A stretch of 16,435 nt of DNA from DASUFH01 sp036274645. Lineage in GTDB: Bacteria; Acidobacteriota; Terriglobia; 20CM-2-55-15. The notes below the pieces were generated by a model that did no database searches, was not told the DNA's origin, and was given only the letters and a program-made list of their open reading frames with translations. Below, in pieces: positions 7,627 through 13,720 of this stretch; the first letter of the stretch is position 1; the number at the start of each line of letters is the position of its first letter. A program made the translations under genes and the position numbers. Location: NCBI GenBank assembly GCA_036274645.1, contig DASUFH010000337.1, positions 1 through 16,435 on the forward strand, given 5' to 3'.

Positions 7627-7905
7627 ATGCGCCTTTCCCACGAAAAGACCACACTTCTGGCCCATCAGATTACTCAGAAGCTGGTGGACATCGATGCTGT
7701 TGAGTTCATCGAGGATCGCGAAACGATCCGGCAGGCCATCAAGGAGATTCTGGTGAAGTGGCTCCGCAAGGAAGAAACCGTCGACGCCGCCGCGCGGCGC
7801 AAGATCGAGACCCAGCAGCGCAAGATCCCCGAGGGAAGTTCGGAGTGGGAGATCCTCTACCGGAAGTATTACGAAGAGGAATTGCGCGCGATCGTCGCTG
7901 AATAA
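7627..7905 (+). CDS. DUF507 family protein (second of two)
   Basis: A 92-residue paralogue of the preceding gene, with the full DUF507 signature: MRLSHEKTTLLAHQI at the N-terminus, a VEFIEDRETIRQAI middle, and IPEGSSEWEILYRKYYEEEL at residues about 68-87. ATG at 7627 has an AGAAGGAA ribosome binding site, unlike the first copy, so translation starts differently in the two. Its stop lies 22 bases from the end of the convergent GAF-ANTAR gene with no obvious hairpin between. Function is unknown; the adjacent pair suggests two different subunits or a heterodimer, which is inference. Confidence 0.9.
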   Translation: MRLSHEKTTLLAHQITQKLVDIDAVEFIEDRETIRQAIKEILVKWLRKEETVDAAARRKIETQQRKIPEGSSEWEILYRKYYEEELRAIVAE

Positions 7906-7927
7906 GGCCCGGGCGACTCTCCGGCGG

Positions 7928-9175
7928 CTACTGGGCCGCCTGAATCTCGTTGGACAGGATCACCGCTTCGGCAATCTCCTTCATCGATCGGCGGGTACGC
8001 ATGCTCTGTTGCTGCAGCCGCTTATAGGCTTCTTCTTCGGTAAGATGCGCCTGGCGTTGCAGAATGCTCTTGGCGCGTTCAACCATTTTCCTGGCCTGCA
8101 ATGCTTCCTGACTTTCCTGGACCGCGACGCTCAATTTCGTGTTTTCGATGGCCAGCGCGGCCTGATCGGCCACTGTAGAAAGCACGCGGACGTCTTCCTT
8201 CGAGAAAACGCGCTCTTCCGCCGAATACACGTTGATGACGCCGATGGTGTGATCCTTGTAAACCATGGGCACCGACACGAGCGATTTGACGCCTTCCTTG
8301 GTGGCCAGTTCCGGATACAGGTATTCGGCTTCCTTGGTCACGTCACGCACCATCAGCGGACCCCGTTCCTTGACGACGCGGCTGATCAGACTCTTGCCGA
8401 TCTTCAGGTTCGGGCGCTGCCAGTATTCTTCGCTCGAGCATTTGGCGGCTTTCAGTACGAGTTCGTTGCGCTGAGTGTCCACCAGCATGATGGAGACGAC
8501 GCGGGCCTGCAGCATTTCCGCGATCATGCGGACGATCAGCTGCAGCATTTCCTCGAGGTACTTGCCCGACGAGATCAACTGTCCCACCTGCGCAAGCGTC
8601 GAAATCTGGCGGGAGCGGTGCGAGGTCTCTTCAAAAAGCCGGGCGTTCTGAATCGCGCTTCCCACCTGATGCCCGATGATCGACAACAGCGTCTTTTCGC
8701 GATCGCTGTGGCGGTGCGCCTTGCGGTGCTGCACATTGATCACCCCGATCACCCGATCAGTTGGCGCGACGATCGGAACGGAAAGAAACGCTTCGTACCG
8801 GTCCTCTGGAAGTGTGTGGAAGAACTTGAAACGGCTGTCTTTGCTCGCGTGCCGGGCGATGGCCACCGGAACTGCTTCCTGGGCCACCCATCCCGTGATC
8901 CCTTCGCCAACCTTGACCGCGACCTTGCCGATCAGCCGCGGATGGGGGTTTTTGGATGCGCGAAGCGTCATGAAGTCTCCCGCGCTGTCGAGCAGATAAA
9001 GCAGGCAGGAGTCCCCCTTGGTGACCTCAACGACCAGTTCGATGATCTGACGCAGAACTTCGTCCAGATCGAGCGTGCAACTGATCGTGTGACTGATCTG
9101 ATGAAGGATGCGAAGTTCCTGTCCGGCGAGGTCTAGAGTCTTTTGGATATCTTCAAATGAGTTCATACGAGCCAT
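7928..9175 (-). CDS. GAF-GAF-ANTAR regulator (RNA-binding antitermination type)
   Basis: A 415-residue soluble regulator with no membrane segments. A short N-terminal helix (1-30) is followed by GAF 1 (about 35-185; GEGITGWVA...FLSVPIV...GVINVQHR) and GAF 2 (about 205-350; SLVSVPMVYKDHTIGVINVYS...DQAALAIEN). GAF domains bind small molecules or haem-like cofactors. Residues 355-412 (RKMVERAKSILQRQAHLTEEEAYKRLQQQSMRTRRSMKEIAEAVI) form a three-helix ANTAR domain, which in known cases binds paired RNA hairpins in mRNA leaders and blocks termination. The protein would thus couple a signal sensed by GAF to transcript read-through. ATG at 9175 is used; ATG at 9166 is equally possible and neither has a good ribosome binding site. 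It lies downstream of tRNA-Val, with a large hairpin repeat in between. Confidence 0.9.
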   Translation of the reverse strand: MARMNSFEDIQKTLDLAGQELRILHQISHTISCTLDLDEVLRQIIELVVEVTKGDSCLLYLLDSAGDFMTLRASKNPHPRLIGKVAVKVGEGITGWVAQEAVPVAIARHASKDSRFKFFHTLPEDRYEAFLSVPIVAPTDRVIGVINVQHRKAHRHSDREKTLLSIIGHQVGSAIQNARLFEETSHRSRQISTLAQVGQLISSGKYLEEMLQLIVRMIAEMLQARVVSIMLVDTQRNELVLKAAKCSSEEYWQRPNLKIGKSLISRVVKERGPLMVRDVTKEAEYLYPELATKEGVKSLVSVPMVYKDHTIGVINVYSAEERVFSKEDVRVLSTVADQAALAIENTKLSVAVQESQEALQARKMVERAKSILQRQAHLTEEEAYKRLQQQSMRTRRSMKEIAEAVILSNEIQAAQ

Positions 9176-9190
9176 AAGTAAAAGGCGATA

Positions 9191-9214
9191 GCATTACACT
9201 TTCCGCTATTACAC
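9191..9214 (-). promoter_or_regulatory. Direct repeat upstream of GAF-ANTAR gene
   Basis: Read on the minus strand, GTGTAATAGC and GTGTAATGC occur 15 bases apart, 16 to 40 bases before the ATG. The position and near helical spacing suit an operator, but no -35/-10 pair is convincing and there is only one pair of repeats. Confidence 0.3.
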
Positions 9215-9262
9215 GCAAGGTTCCGGGCAAGAGGAGGCCGCAAGGTGAGCCGCATGTCGAGC

Positions 9263-9383
9263 CCCCGTCTGCCGGTAGGGGCGGTCTATGACCGCCCGAA
9301 GTTTCGGAATGGAAGCCTTTGATTTCACAAGATTCATTCCGAAACACCGGGAGGTCATAGACCGCCCCTACAGGCAGACGGGG
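9263..9383. repeat. Long inverted repeat (49-base arms, 23-base loop), REP/MITE-like
   Basis: The left arm 9263-9311 and right arm 9335-9383 are complementary with only a few mismatches, beginning CCCCGTCTGCC and ending GGCAGACGGGG. Each arm contains its own palindrome (GGGCGGTC-TAT-GACCGCCC in the left arm), so the element can fold as a long hairpin or a cruciform. There is no coding sequence inside. It lies between tRNA-Val and the GAF-ANTAR gene. A decayed relative at 5001-5066 shows that it is dispersed. Confidence 0.85.
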
Positions 9384-9408
9384 ACCCAAAACGGTGTGCA
9401 GGGAGAAG

Positions 9409-9481
9409 TGGGCGGTATAGGGTTTGAACCTATGACCTTTCGGGTGTAAACCGAATGCTCTGCCAGTTGAGCTAACCGCCC
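9409..9481 (-). tRNA. tRNA-Val (anticodon UAC)
   Basis: A complete cloverleaf on the minus strand: acceptor GGGCGGT/ACCGCCC, D stem GCTC/GAGC with an AACTGGCA loop, anticodon stem TTCGG/CCGAA with loop TTTACAC (anticodon TAC, reading GTA and related valine codons), variable region AGGTC, and T stem ATAGG/CCTAT with loop TTCAAAC. The discriminator base is A. CCA is not encoded (the next bases are CTTC), so it must be added enzymatically. It starts 28 bases after the yqgE stop codon on the same strand and may be co-transcribed with it. Confidence 0.95.
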
Positions 9482-9509
9482 GTTGCGCGGCCCAGGAGTA
9501 TCGCACGGA

Positions 9510-10055
9510 TCAATGGACGCCGCGACTTACATGCAGAATCGACGGATCGGCGCCGATTCTGCGAATGGCCGCTTCCCACATCGCGGCCGGTTCGACATCG
9601 AAAACCAGATCGAGATCGGCGTCACACATCAGCCACGCCGATTCCGCGATTTCCGCGTCCAGCTGGCCTGGTCCCCAGCCGGCATGACCCGCCAGCACGC
9701 GAGCGCGGGGAGGGGGATGTGTTTCCAGAACGCGGCGCAGGAGCGCCGGAGAGGAAGACAGATAAATGCCTTCGACGATCTCCCGGCTTTCGTCTTCCGG
9801 CGCCTCATTGACCAGAATCCAGCCCCGTTCCGGGGCCACCGGCCCGCCGACAAACAAGGGCATGTCATTAGCCTTTTCCGCCGGTGGTTCCAACTGAGCC
9901 ACGGCGCTGGCTGGAGCGCCAGAGGGCCGATTCAGAACCAGTCCGAACGCCCCATCAGGGAGGAAATCCGACAGGAGAATGACAGACCGCTCAAAGTTCG
10001 GGTCCTGCAGCTGGGGCATCGCAAGCAACAGCATGGGCCGAAACTTTTCCGTCAT
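9510..10055 (-). CDS. yqgE: YqgE/AlgH family protein
   Basis: 181 residues, close to the family's usual 180-190. The N-terminal signature is textbook: MLLLAMPQLQDPNFERSVILLSDFLPDGAFGLVLNRPSG, followed by PLFVGGPVAPERGWILV and, near residue 120, VLAGHAGWGPGQLDAEIAESAWL. The family (UPF0301, DUF179) is widespread. AlgH was named as a regulator of alginate production in Pseudomonas, but its molecular function is unsettled. The start codon at 10055 has no Shine-Dalgarno sequence; a strong extended -10 element ends 7 bases upstream, suggesting a leaderless mRNA. A 51-base-arm hairpin separates it from the upstream kinase gene, and tRNA-Val follows 28 bases downstream. Confidence 0.95.
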   Translation of the reverse strand: MTEKFRPMLLLAMPQLQDPNFERSVILLSDFLPDGAFGLVLNRPSGAPASAVAQLEPPAEKANDMPLFVGGPVAPERGWILVNEAPEDESREIVEGIYLSSSPALLRRVLETHPPPRARVLAGHAGWGPGQLDAEIAESAWLMCDADLDLVFDVEPAAMWEAAIRRIGADPSILHVSRGVH

Positions 10056-10071
10056 GTTGGCGAGTATATCA
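10056..10071 (-). promoter_or_regulatory. Extended -10 promoter of yqgE, likely leaderless
   Basis: On the minus strand TGATATACT (10071-10063) is an extended -10 element (TG-n-TATACT), one base from TATAAT. With the normal 6-7 base distance, transcription would start at 10056 or 10055, the A of the yqgE ATG. The intervening CGCCAAC has no ribosome binding site. No good -35 box is seen, as is usual for extended -10 promoters. Confidence 0.6.
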
Positions 10072-10099
10072 GGGGGACTGGGAGGGCCGCGAACTCCCC

Positions 10100-10216
10100 C
10101 TCCCCACCTGTTGCTTGTTCATTGCCCGTTATCGATTATGAAATGAGCCCCGTTCATTGTTCGCCGGGTTCATTTCATAATCGATAACGGGCAATGAACA
10201 AGCAACAGATGGGGAG
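10100..10216. repeat. Near-perfect long inverted repeat (51-base arms, 15-base loop)
   Basis: Arm 10100-10150 and arm 10166-10216 match at 49 of 51 positions as reverse complements; key blocks are GTTGCTTGTTCATTGCC and TTATCGATTATGAAATGA. The 15-base loop (CGTTCATTGTTCGCC) repeats the TTCATTG of the arm. It begins 6 bases after the CysC-like gene stop and ends about 30 bases before the yqgE -10 element, filling the gap almost entirely. No T-run follows on either strand, so it is not a standard intrinsic terminator. It may be a mobile palindromic element, an mRNA stabiliser or a transcription barrier. Confidence 0.9.
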
Positions 10217-10221
10217 ACCGT

Positions 10222-10776
10222 TTACGCCCGGGCCAGAAACCCACGCTCCACAAGCGCTTCCACGATGCGTTCGGCCGCGCCCGCAGGCGTTTCGTATTCA
10301 CTGTGGATAATGACATCCGGGCACTCCGGATGTTCGTACGGCGCCCCCAGTCCCGGCATCTGATTTCCGGGATCCTGCAGCGCCTTTCGGTAAAGTCCCT
10401 TCGGATCGCGGGCCACGCACACCTCCAGGGGGCAAGCTACAAAAACCTCCATGAACTGCCCGATGGCTTTTCGGGCCCGTTCGCGGTAGGCCCGGCGATT
10501 TGCGGTGGCGTCGATGATGACGGAGACTCCACGTGACGTCAGAACTTCCGCGATCAGGGTAATTGCGCCGTAAAAATACTCCCGACCGTGTTCGTCGTAT
10601 GCCGGCCGGTCGGTGAATCGGGCCCGTAGCGCGTCGGATTCCAGCACCGCGAGCGCCGTCCCCAGTTTCTCCAGGAGTTCGGTCAGACGTGAAGTGATGG
10701 CCGATTTCCCGGACGCCGGCAGGCCGGTGATCCAGATGGCAAAGGAGACGCCGGAGTCAGCTCTGACAGTACTCAT
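10222..10776 (-). CDS. CysC-like (adenylylsulfate-kinase-like) P-loop kinase
   Basis: 184 residues. Walker A is GLPASGKS at 18-25. ESDALR at 46-51 stands where APS kinases have DGDxxR. The CPLEVCVARDPKGLYRKA and GLGAPYEHPECPDVIIHSE segments are typical of the CysC family, which phosphorylates adenylylsulfate to PAPS. However, the ISP-x-R segment that carries the phosphorylated serine in classic APS kinases is replaced by IDATANRRAYRERAR, so the substrate may not be APS. No sulfate-assimilation gene is nearby. The start codon lies 20 bases inside the end of the phosphotransferase gene, with AGAGGA just before it, pointing to translational coupling. It may act with that phosphotransferase on a shared small-molecule or nucleotide substrate. 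Assignment to the kinase superfamily is firm, substrate open. Confidence 0.85.
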   Translation of the reverse strand: MSTVRADSGVSFAIWITGLPASGKSAITSRLTELLEKLGTALAVLESDALRARFTDRPAYDEHGREYFYGAITLIAEVLTSRGVSVIIDATANRRAYRERARKAIGQFMEVFVACPLEVCVARDPKGLYRKALQDPGNQMPGLGAPYEHPECPDVIIHSEYETPAGAAERIVEALVERGFLARA

Positions 10777-11842
10777 TGGTCCTCTGAGGATCGAAAGTCT
10801 CTTCGCCTAAAGTGACGCACACAAAGCGCAGCAGCTTCCGGCGCACGGTTTCGGCCAGGTCCGGGTACCAGACGGGATGCGCCATGACCAGGCCGCGGAA
10901 CGCCATGAACGGCGCGGCCACGCGGAGGATTTCGGTATCCCCGGATCGGGCCAGGTAGCGGTCCCAGAATCCGCGGAACAACGTTTCAAAGCCGCCCTCC
11001 AGCCGCCCGGTCTTCTGGAGGGAGAAAAACAGATAGTTCATCGTGAGGCACGTCACATCGTCCGCGGCCTCTCCCCATTCACCGCGGGAGCGGTCGAGCA
11101 GGCTGAAATCCGTTCCCTCGCGAAACAGGATATTCCACGGATGAAAGTCGCCATGCACCTGACAGAGGCGATGGCCGCGGTCTTTCAGCTTCCAGCGCCA
11201 GTCCACCGACGCGCGTTCAATCTGCTGCAACACGCTCCATTCGACGACCTTCTGATCGGGTGGATAGCTGTCGGTCAGTCCCATGATGCATTCGGAGTGG
11301 CCGACCAGTTCCCGGATACGTCGGACATAGAGTCCGGCTTCAGGGCTATGGACGCGGTGTACCTCCACCAGGTAGTCGCAAAGGGCGTCCGCCCGCGCCG
11401 TGTCGAGCGGCGTCAGGCGGGAATCGGATTTCAGCCGGAACAGATCGTCGACGTAGCATTCGCCTTCGGCATATTCGGTCAGAATGAAGAACTCTTCCGC
11501 ATCCCCCAGCGAAACGGCCGTCCCGCTTTGCCGGAGCGCGCCGACGTCGAGTGACCGGATGTGTCTGGGAAGCGTGTTGAACGCGCGGTGGTCCCAGAGC
11601 AGCGACTGCGCCCGGTCCGACATGTGTTCGTGGCCGAACGGGCCGGGTTTGACCATGTGCAGCACCGCCTTGCGGAACTGCTCCCCGGAAAGATATTCGA
11701 TGAGGATGGGTTTGCCGTAGCCGTAGCTCTTGATTTCTCCCGAGTCGCCTTCGCCCAGGAGGCGCATGCGGAGGATGCGCGTCGCGCCGCCCAGGGTGGA
11801 TTTCATGTAGCGCTCGATTTCAGCGGCGGTAAATTCAGGCAT
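10757..11842 (-). CDS. APH-type (aminoglycoside phosphotransferase superfamily) kinase
   Basis: 361 residues from ATG at 11842, preferred over a TTG at 11851 because GAGGG lies 9 bases before the ATG. The catalytic loop is VHGDFHPWNILF (H230, D232, N237), and the metal-binding aspartate follows in LLDRSRGEWGEAADD (D250), where most relatives have DFxxxxxG. N-terminal residues about 20-130 form the ATP-binding lobe (KAVLHMVKPGPFGHEHMSDRAQ, then FFILTEYAEGE as hinge). These kinases phosphorylate small hydroxylated molecules such as choline, homoserine, sugars or antibiotics. An antibiotic-resistance role is not implied by the sequence. It overlaps the CysC-like gene by 20 bases. A single fused protein with an APH domain and a P-loop kinase domain exists in many bacteria, so the two probably work together. 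Confidence 0.85.
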   Translation of the reverse strand: MPEFTAAEIERYMKSTLGGATRILRMRLLGEGDSGEIKSYGYGKPILIEYLSGEQFRKAVLHMVKPGPFGHEHMSDRAQSLLWDHRAFNTLPRHIRSLDVGALRQSGTAVSLGDAEEFFILTEYAEGECYVDDLFRLKSDSRLTPLDTARADALCDYLVEVHRVHSPEAGLYVRRIRELVGHSECIMGLTDSYPPDQKVVEWSVLQQIERASVDWRWKLKDRGHRLCQVHGDFHPWNILFREGTDFSLLDRSRGEWGEAADDVTCLTMNYLFFSLQKTGRLEGGFETLFRGFWDRYLARSGDTEILRVAAPFMAFRGLVMAHPVWYPDLAETVRRKLLRFVCVTLGEETFDPQRTNEYCQS

Positions 11843-11940
11843 CAGGCTCAACCCTCGGCAGGCGCCGATTAAAACGGCTCCGGCGGTGATACGCGTTGTT
11901 GTTTTTCGGGCCCGTCCGGCGCGCGTTCCAGGCCGCCCAT

Positions 11941-12465
11941 TCAGGCGTCCTCGATTTGTGACAGCCGCGCCAGCAGTCCGGTCAATACCGTGTCCTGCCA
12001 GTGACGCTCAAAACCGGCGAGCTCGCGCGCCACCTCCATGTCCTCCTGAGGCGTGAGTGTGGCGTCCGTCAGCTCAAACAACCGGTGGTTCTCTTCCTCG
12101 ATGTGGGCGCGAAGCACTTCCAGCAGGCGCTTGGCGTAAGGGACGAAGGTCACGTCCTGACTCTCTTCGATTGCGTTTTCGAGGCCGACGATCTCGGATC
12201 GCTCCTGATTGTGCGCAAAGATGAACTGGGCCAGCGCCGTATAGTGAATCTGGTTCCGGTCTTTCAGCAACGCCGGGAAGAGAATCATCTCCTCCTTTCC
12301 CTGATGATGATTGTCCGCGAACAGCCGCAGGAAGCGGAGGATGTCTCCGACTTCCCGGCTGTCGAGGGACTCTCCATTCTCCCGCCGCGCGGCCATGCGC
12401 TCGATCACATCGAGGGCTCGGGAAATGTATCGGTGTTCGTCCTTCAGAATCGTCGTCGTTCTCAT
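11941..12465 (-). CDS. Hemerythrin (HHE) domain protein
   Basis: 174 residues, a four-helix bundle with probable di-iron ligands: H11 (DEHRYI), H53/H54 and E58/E59 (NHHQGKEE), H85 (AHNQER), and H121 with E124/E125 (AHIEEENH). Bacterial hemerythrin-like proteins bind O2 or NO or sense oxygen and redox state, and are soluble. The start is ATG at 12465. It diverges from the Usp gene across a 290-base spacer that contains a possible minus-strand sigma-54 promoter at 12670-12685, which would give a leader of about 190 bases. The APH-type gene follows 98 bases later on the same strand with no clear terminator between. Confidence 0.9.
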   Translation of the reverse strand: MRTTTILKDEHRYISRALDVIERMAARRENGESLDSREVGDILRFLRLFADNHHQGKEEMILFPALLKDRNQIHYTALAQFIFAHNQERSEIVGLENAIEESQDVTFVPYAKRLLEVLRAHIEEENHRLFELTDATLTPQEDMEVARELAGFERHWQDTVLTGLLARLSQIEDA

Positions 12466-12539
12466 GCTCGGTCATCCTGTCACTACGGCCACCAGGATCC
12501 TTTCGGAATGATAGTTCATGGGGATGTTCCACCTAAGGC

Positions 12540-12554
12540 ATATGGCGTCCATAT
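12540..12554. promoter_or_regulatory. Perfect inverted repeat ATATGG-CGT-CCATAT, candidate activator site
   Basis: Six-base perfect arms with a 3-base spacer in the hemerythrin/Usp spacer, about 195 bases upstream of the predicted Usp transcription start. That distance is within the range for enhancer sites of sigma-54 activators. It is only one site and unlike the palindromes upstream of the kinase gene, so the role is speculative. Confidence 0.35.
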
Positions 12555-12669
12555 TCAGTATCTATCCCTTCATTTCTTCACAAGATAACAGGCGGACCCT
12601 GCCGCTGCCTCTCCTCGAGGCCTGCCGCGCGCATTGTGATGTTCCTCTGGCCCAAGGCGTGATAGCGTC

Positions 12670-12685
12670 TGCAAGCGGTGTTCCA
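12670..12685 (-). promoter_or_regulatory. Possible sigma-54 promoter facing hemerythrin
   Basis: Minus strand TGGAACACCGCTTGCA: GG and GC are exactly 10 bases apart, and TGG, AC and TTGCA agree with the -24/-12 consensus TGGCACG-N4-TTGCA. Two conserved positions differ. Predicted start about 12659, giving a long leader of about 190 bases to the hemerythrin ATG. Weaker than the two plus-strand sites. Confidence 0.4.
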
Positions 12686-12714
12686 CGAATCAGGCCAACT
12701 GCGGAAATTCTCGT

Positions 12715-12731
12715 TCGGCACGCCGTTTGCA
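12715..12731 (+). promoter_or_regulatory. Sigma-54 (-24/-12) promoter of Usp gene
   Basis: CGGCACG-CCGT-TTGCA (12716-12731) matches the sigma-54 consensus at every position except the leading T, with exact 10-base spacing between GG and GC. Transcription would start near 12741-12743, just before the GGAGG ribosome binding site (12746-12750) and ATG at 12756. The compact fit supports it. Confidence 0.75.
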
Positions 12732-12755
12732 GCGCCGACACGATTGGAGGAGCCA

Positions 12756-13664
12756 ATGGTTGAATTCGAGAAGATTCTTTGTCCGGTTGATTTTTTCCCG
12801 GCGTCCATGCACGCCTTCGACTATGCCGTCAAACTCGCCAGGAATTATGACGCCCGGATCCATGCGCTGCATGTGGTCGCTCCGGTGATCCCCGCCGCTT
12901 ATGGGGCTCCTTTGAATGTCGGAGAACTGACCGCGGATCTGGAAAAGGAATCCAAGCGCGTTCTGGCCAGGTTGAAGGCGAAGGGCGAGAAGGCAGGCGT
13001 TCCTATCGATACCGAAGTCCGGATCGGCGACATCGACGTCGAGATCCACCGCGCGATCGACAAGCGGAATGCGAGTCTCGTCGTCATGGGTTCGCACGGC
13101 CGCCGCGGCTTCGAGCGCTGGGTCATGGGTTCCGTGACGGAGCGGATGCTTCGCCGTTGTCCGGTTCCGCTGATCGTTATCGGGCACGGATCGGAACGCC
13201 GGTCCATTCCGCCGAAGATCAACCGGATCCTCGTAACTACCGACTTTTCCGACGGAACGGGCGACGCGCTGTCCTATGCCTTTTCCATCGCTCAGGAGTG
13301 CCAGGCCCGCATGACGCTGCTGCACGTGGTGGAGGAACTTTCCGCTGAGATCGGATCGGAACTGACCCAGCCTCTGGTGGCGTCGGTTCGCAAGAAGCTC
13401 GAAGCGCTGATTCCCGAGGACGTTCGGGACTGGTGCGAAGTTAAAACCCGTGTCGAAGTGGGCGACCCCCACACCGTGATCTCCGAGATCGTCGAAACAC
13501 AGAAGCCCGGCCTGCTCGTCATGAACATTCACGGCAAAGGGATGATTGAGCGCGCTCTGCTCGGCCGCACCGCGGAGCGCGTGCTCCGTTCCGTTGTCGA
13601 TATCTGTCCGGTGTTCCTCATACCGCCGGCGCGCGCCCAGAAAAAACGCAAGGCGTCCGCATAG
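12756..13664 (+). CDS. Tandem universal stress protein (UspA family)
   Basis: 302 residues with two Usp domains (about 1-147 and 150-300). ATG at 12756 is chosen over an upstream in-frame ATG at 12678 because GGAGG lies 5 bases before it and the protein then begins with the usual first strand (MVEFEKILCPVDF). Domain 1 has a complete nucleotide-binding motif G112-xx-G115-x9-G125-S126 (MGSHGRRGFERWVMGSV). In domain 2 the matching stretch is N257-IHG-x9-G270-R271 (MNIHGKGMIERALLGRT), so the first glycine and the serine are lost and it probably does not bind ATP in the same way. Usp proteins are cytosolic and help cells survive starvation, oxygen or redox stress. The sigma-54 promoter upstream and hemerythrin next door suggest an oxygen/redox or starvation response; this is inference. 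Confidence 0.92.
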   Translation: MVEFEKILCPVDFFPASMHAFDYAVKLARNYDARIHALHVVAPVIPAAYGAPLNVGELTADLEKESKRVLARLKAKGEKAGVPIDTEVRIGDIDVEIHRAIDKRNASLVVMGSHGRRGFERWVMGSVTERMLRRCPVPLIVIGHGSERRSIPPKINRILVTTDFSDGTGDALSYAFSIAQECQARMTLLHVVEELSAEIGSELTQPLVASVRKKLEALIPEDVRDWCEVKTRVEVGDPHTVISEIVETQKPGLLVMNIHGKGMIERALLGRTAERVLRSVVDICPVFLIPPARAQKKRKASA

Positions 13665-13680
13665 CGCTTTCCGTCCGGTA

Positions 13681-13720
13681 CAGCCGGTTGTCGTCGCTCC
13701 AGGCGGCAGACAGCCGGCTG
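13681..13720. promoter_or_regulatory. Two CAGCCGGYTG palindromes, candidate enhancer for the sigma-54 activator
   Basis: CAGCCGGTTG (13681-13690) and the perfect palindrome CAGCCGGCTG (13711-13720) are 30 bases apart centre to centre, about three DNA turns, so they would lie on the same face. They are 240-270 bases upstream of the predicted start of the kinase operon. Paired palindromes upstream are what sigma-54 activators such as NtrC bind. The response regulator encoded just downstream is the natural candidate. Confidence 0.45.

Noticed and set aside
8009..9136. 375-residue plus-strand open frame
   Set aside because: Antisense to the GAF-GAF-ANTAR gene, which has clear domains over its entire length.
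9191..9218. TTGCGT / TAATGC as a sigma-70 promoter of the GAF-ANTAR gene
   Set aside because: The spacing is acceptable (16) but the -10 hexamer matches TATAAT at only two positions.
10100..10216. Inverted repeat as an intrinsic terminator
   Set aside because: Arms are far longer than needed and no T-run follows on either strand, so it is listed as a repeat.
10877..11554. 225-residue plus-strand open frame
   Set aside because: Antisense to the APH-type kinase gene with its HGDFHPWN motif.
10757..11842. Antibiotic resistance gene
   Set aside because: The APH superfamily includes many metabolic kinases; nothing in the sequence or neighbours points to aminoglycosides.
12690..13532. 280-residue minus-strand open frame
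   Set aside because: Antisense to the Usp gene, composition typical of a shadow frame.
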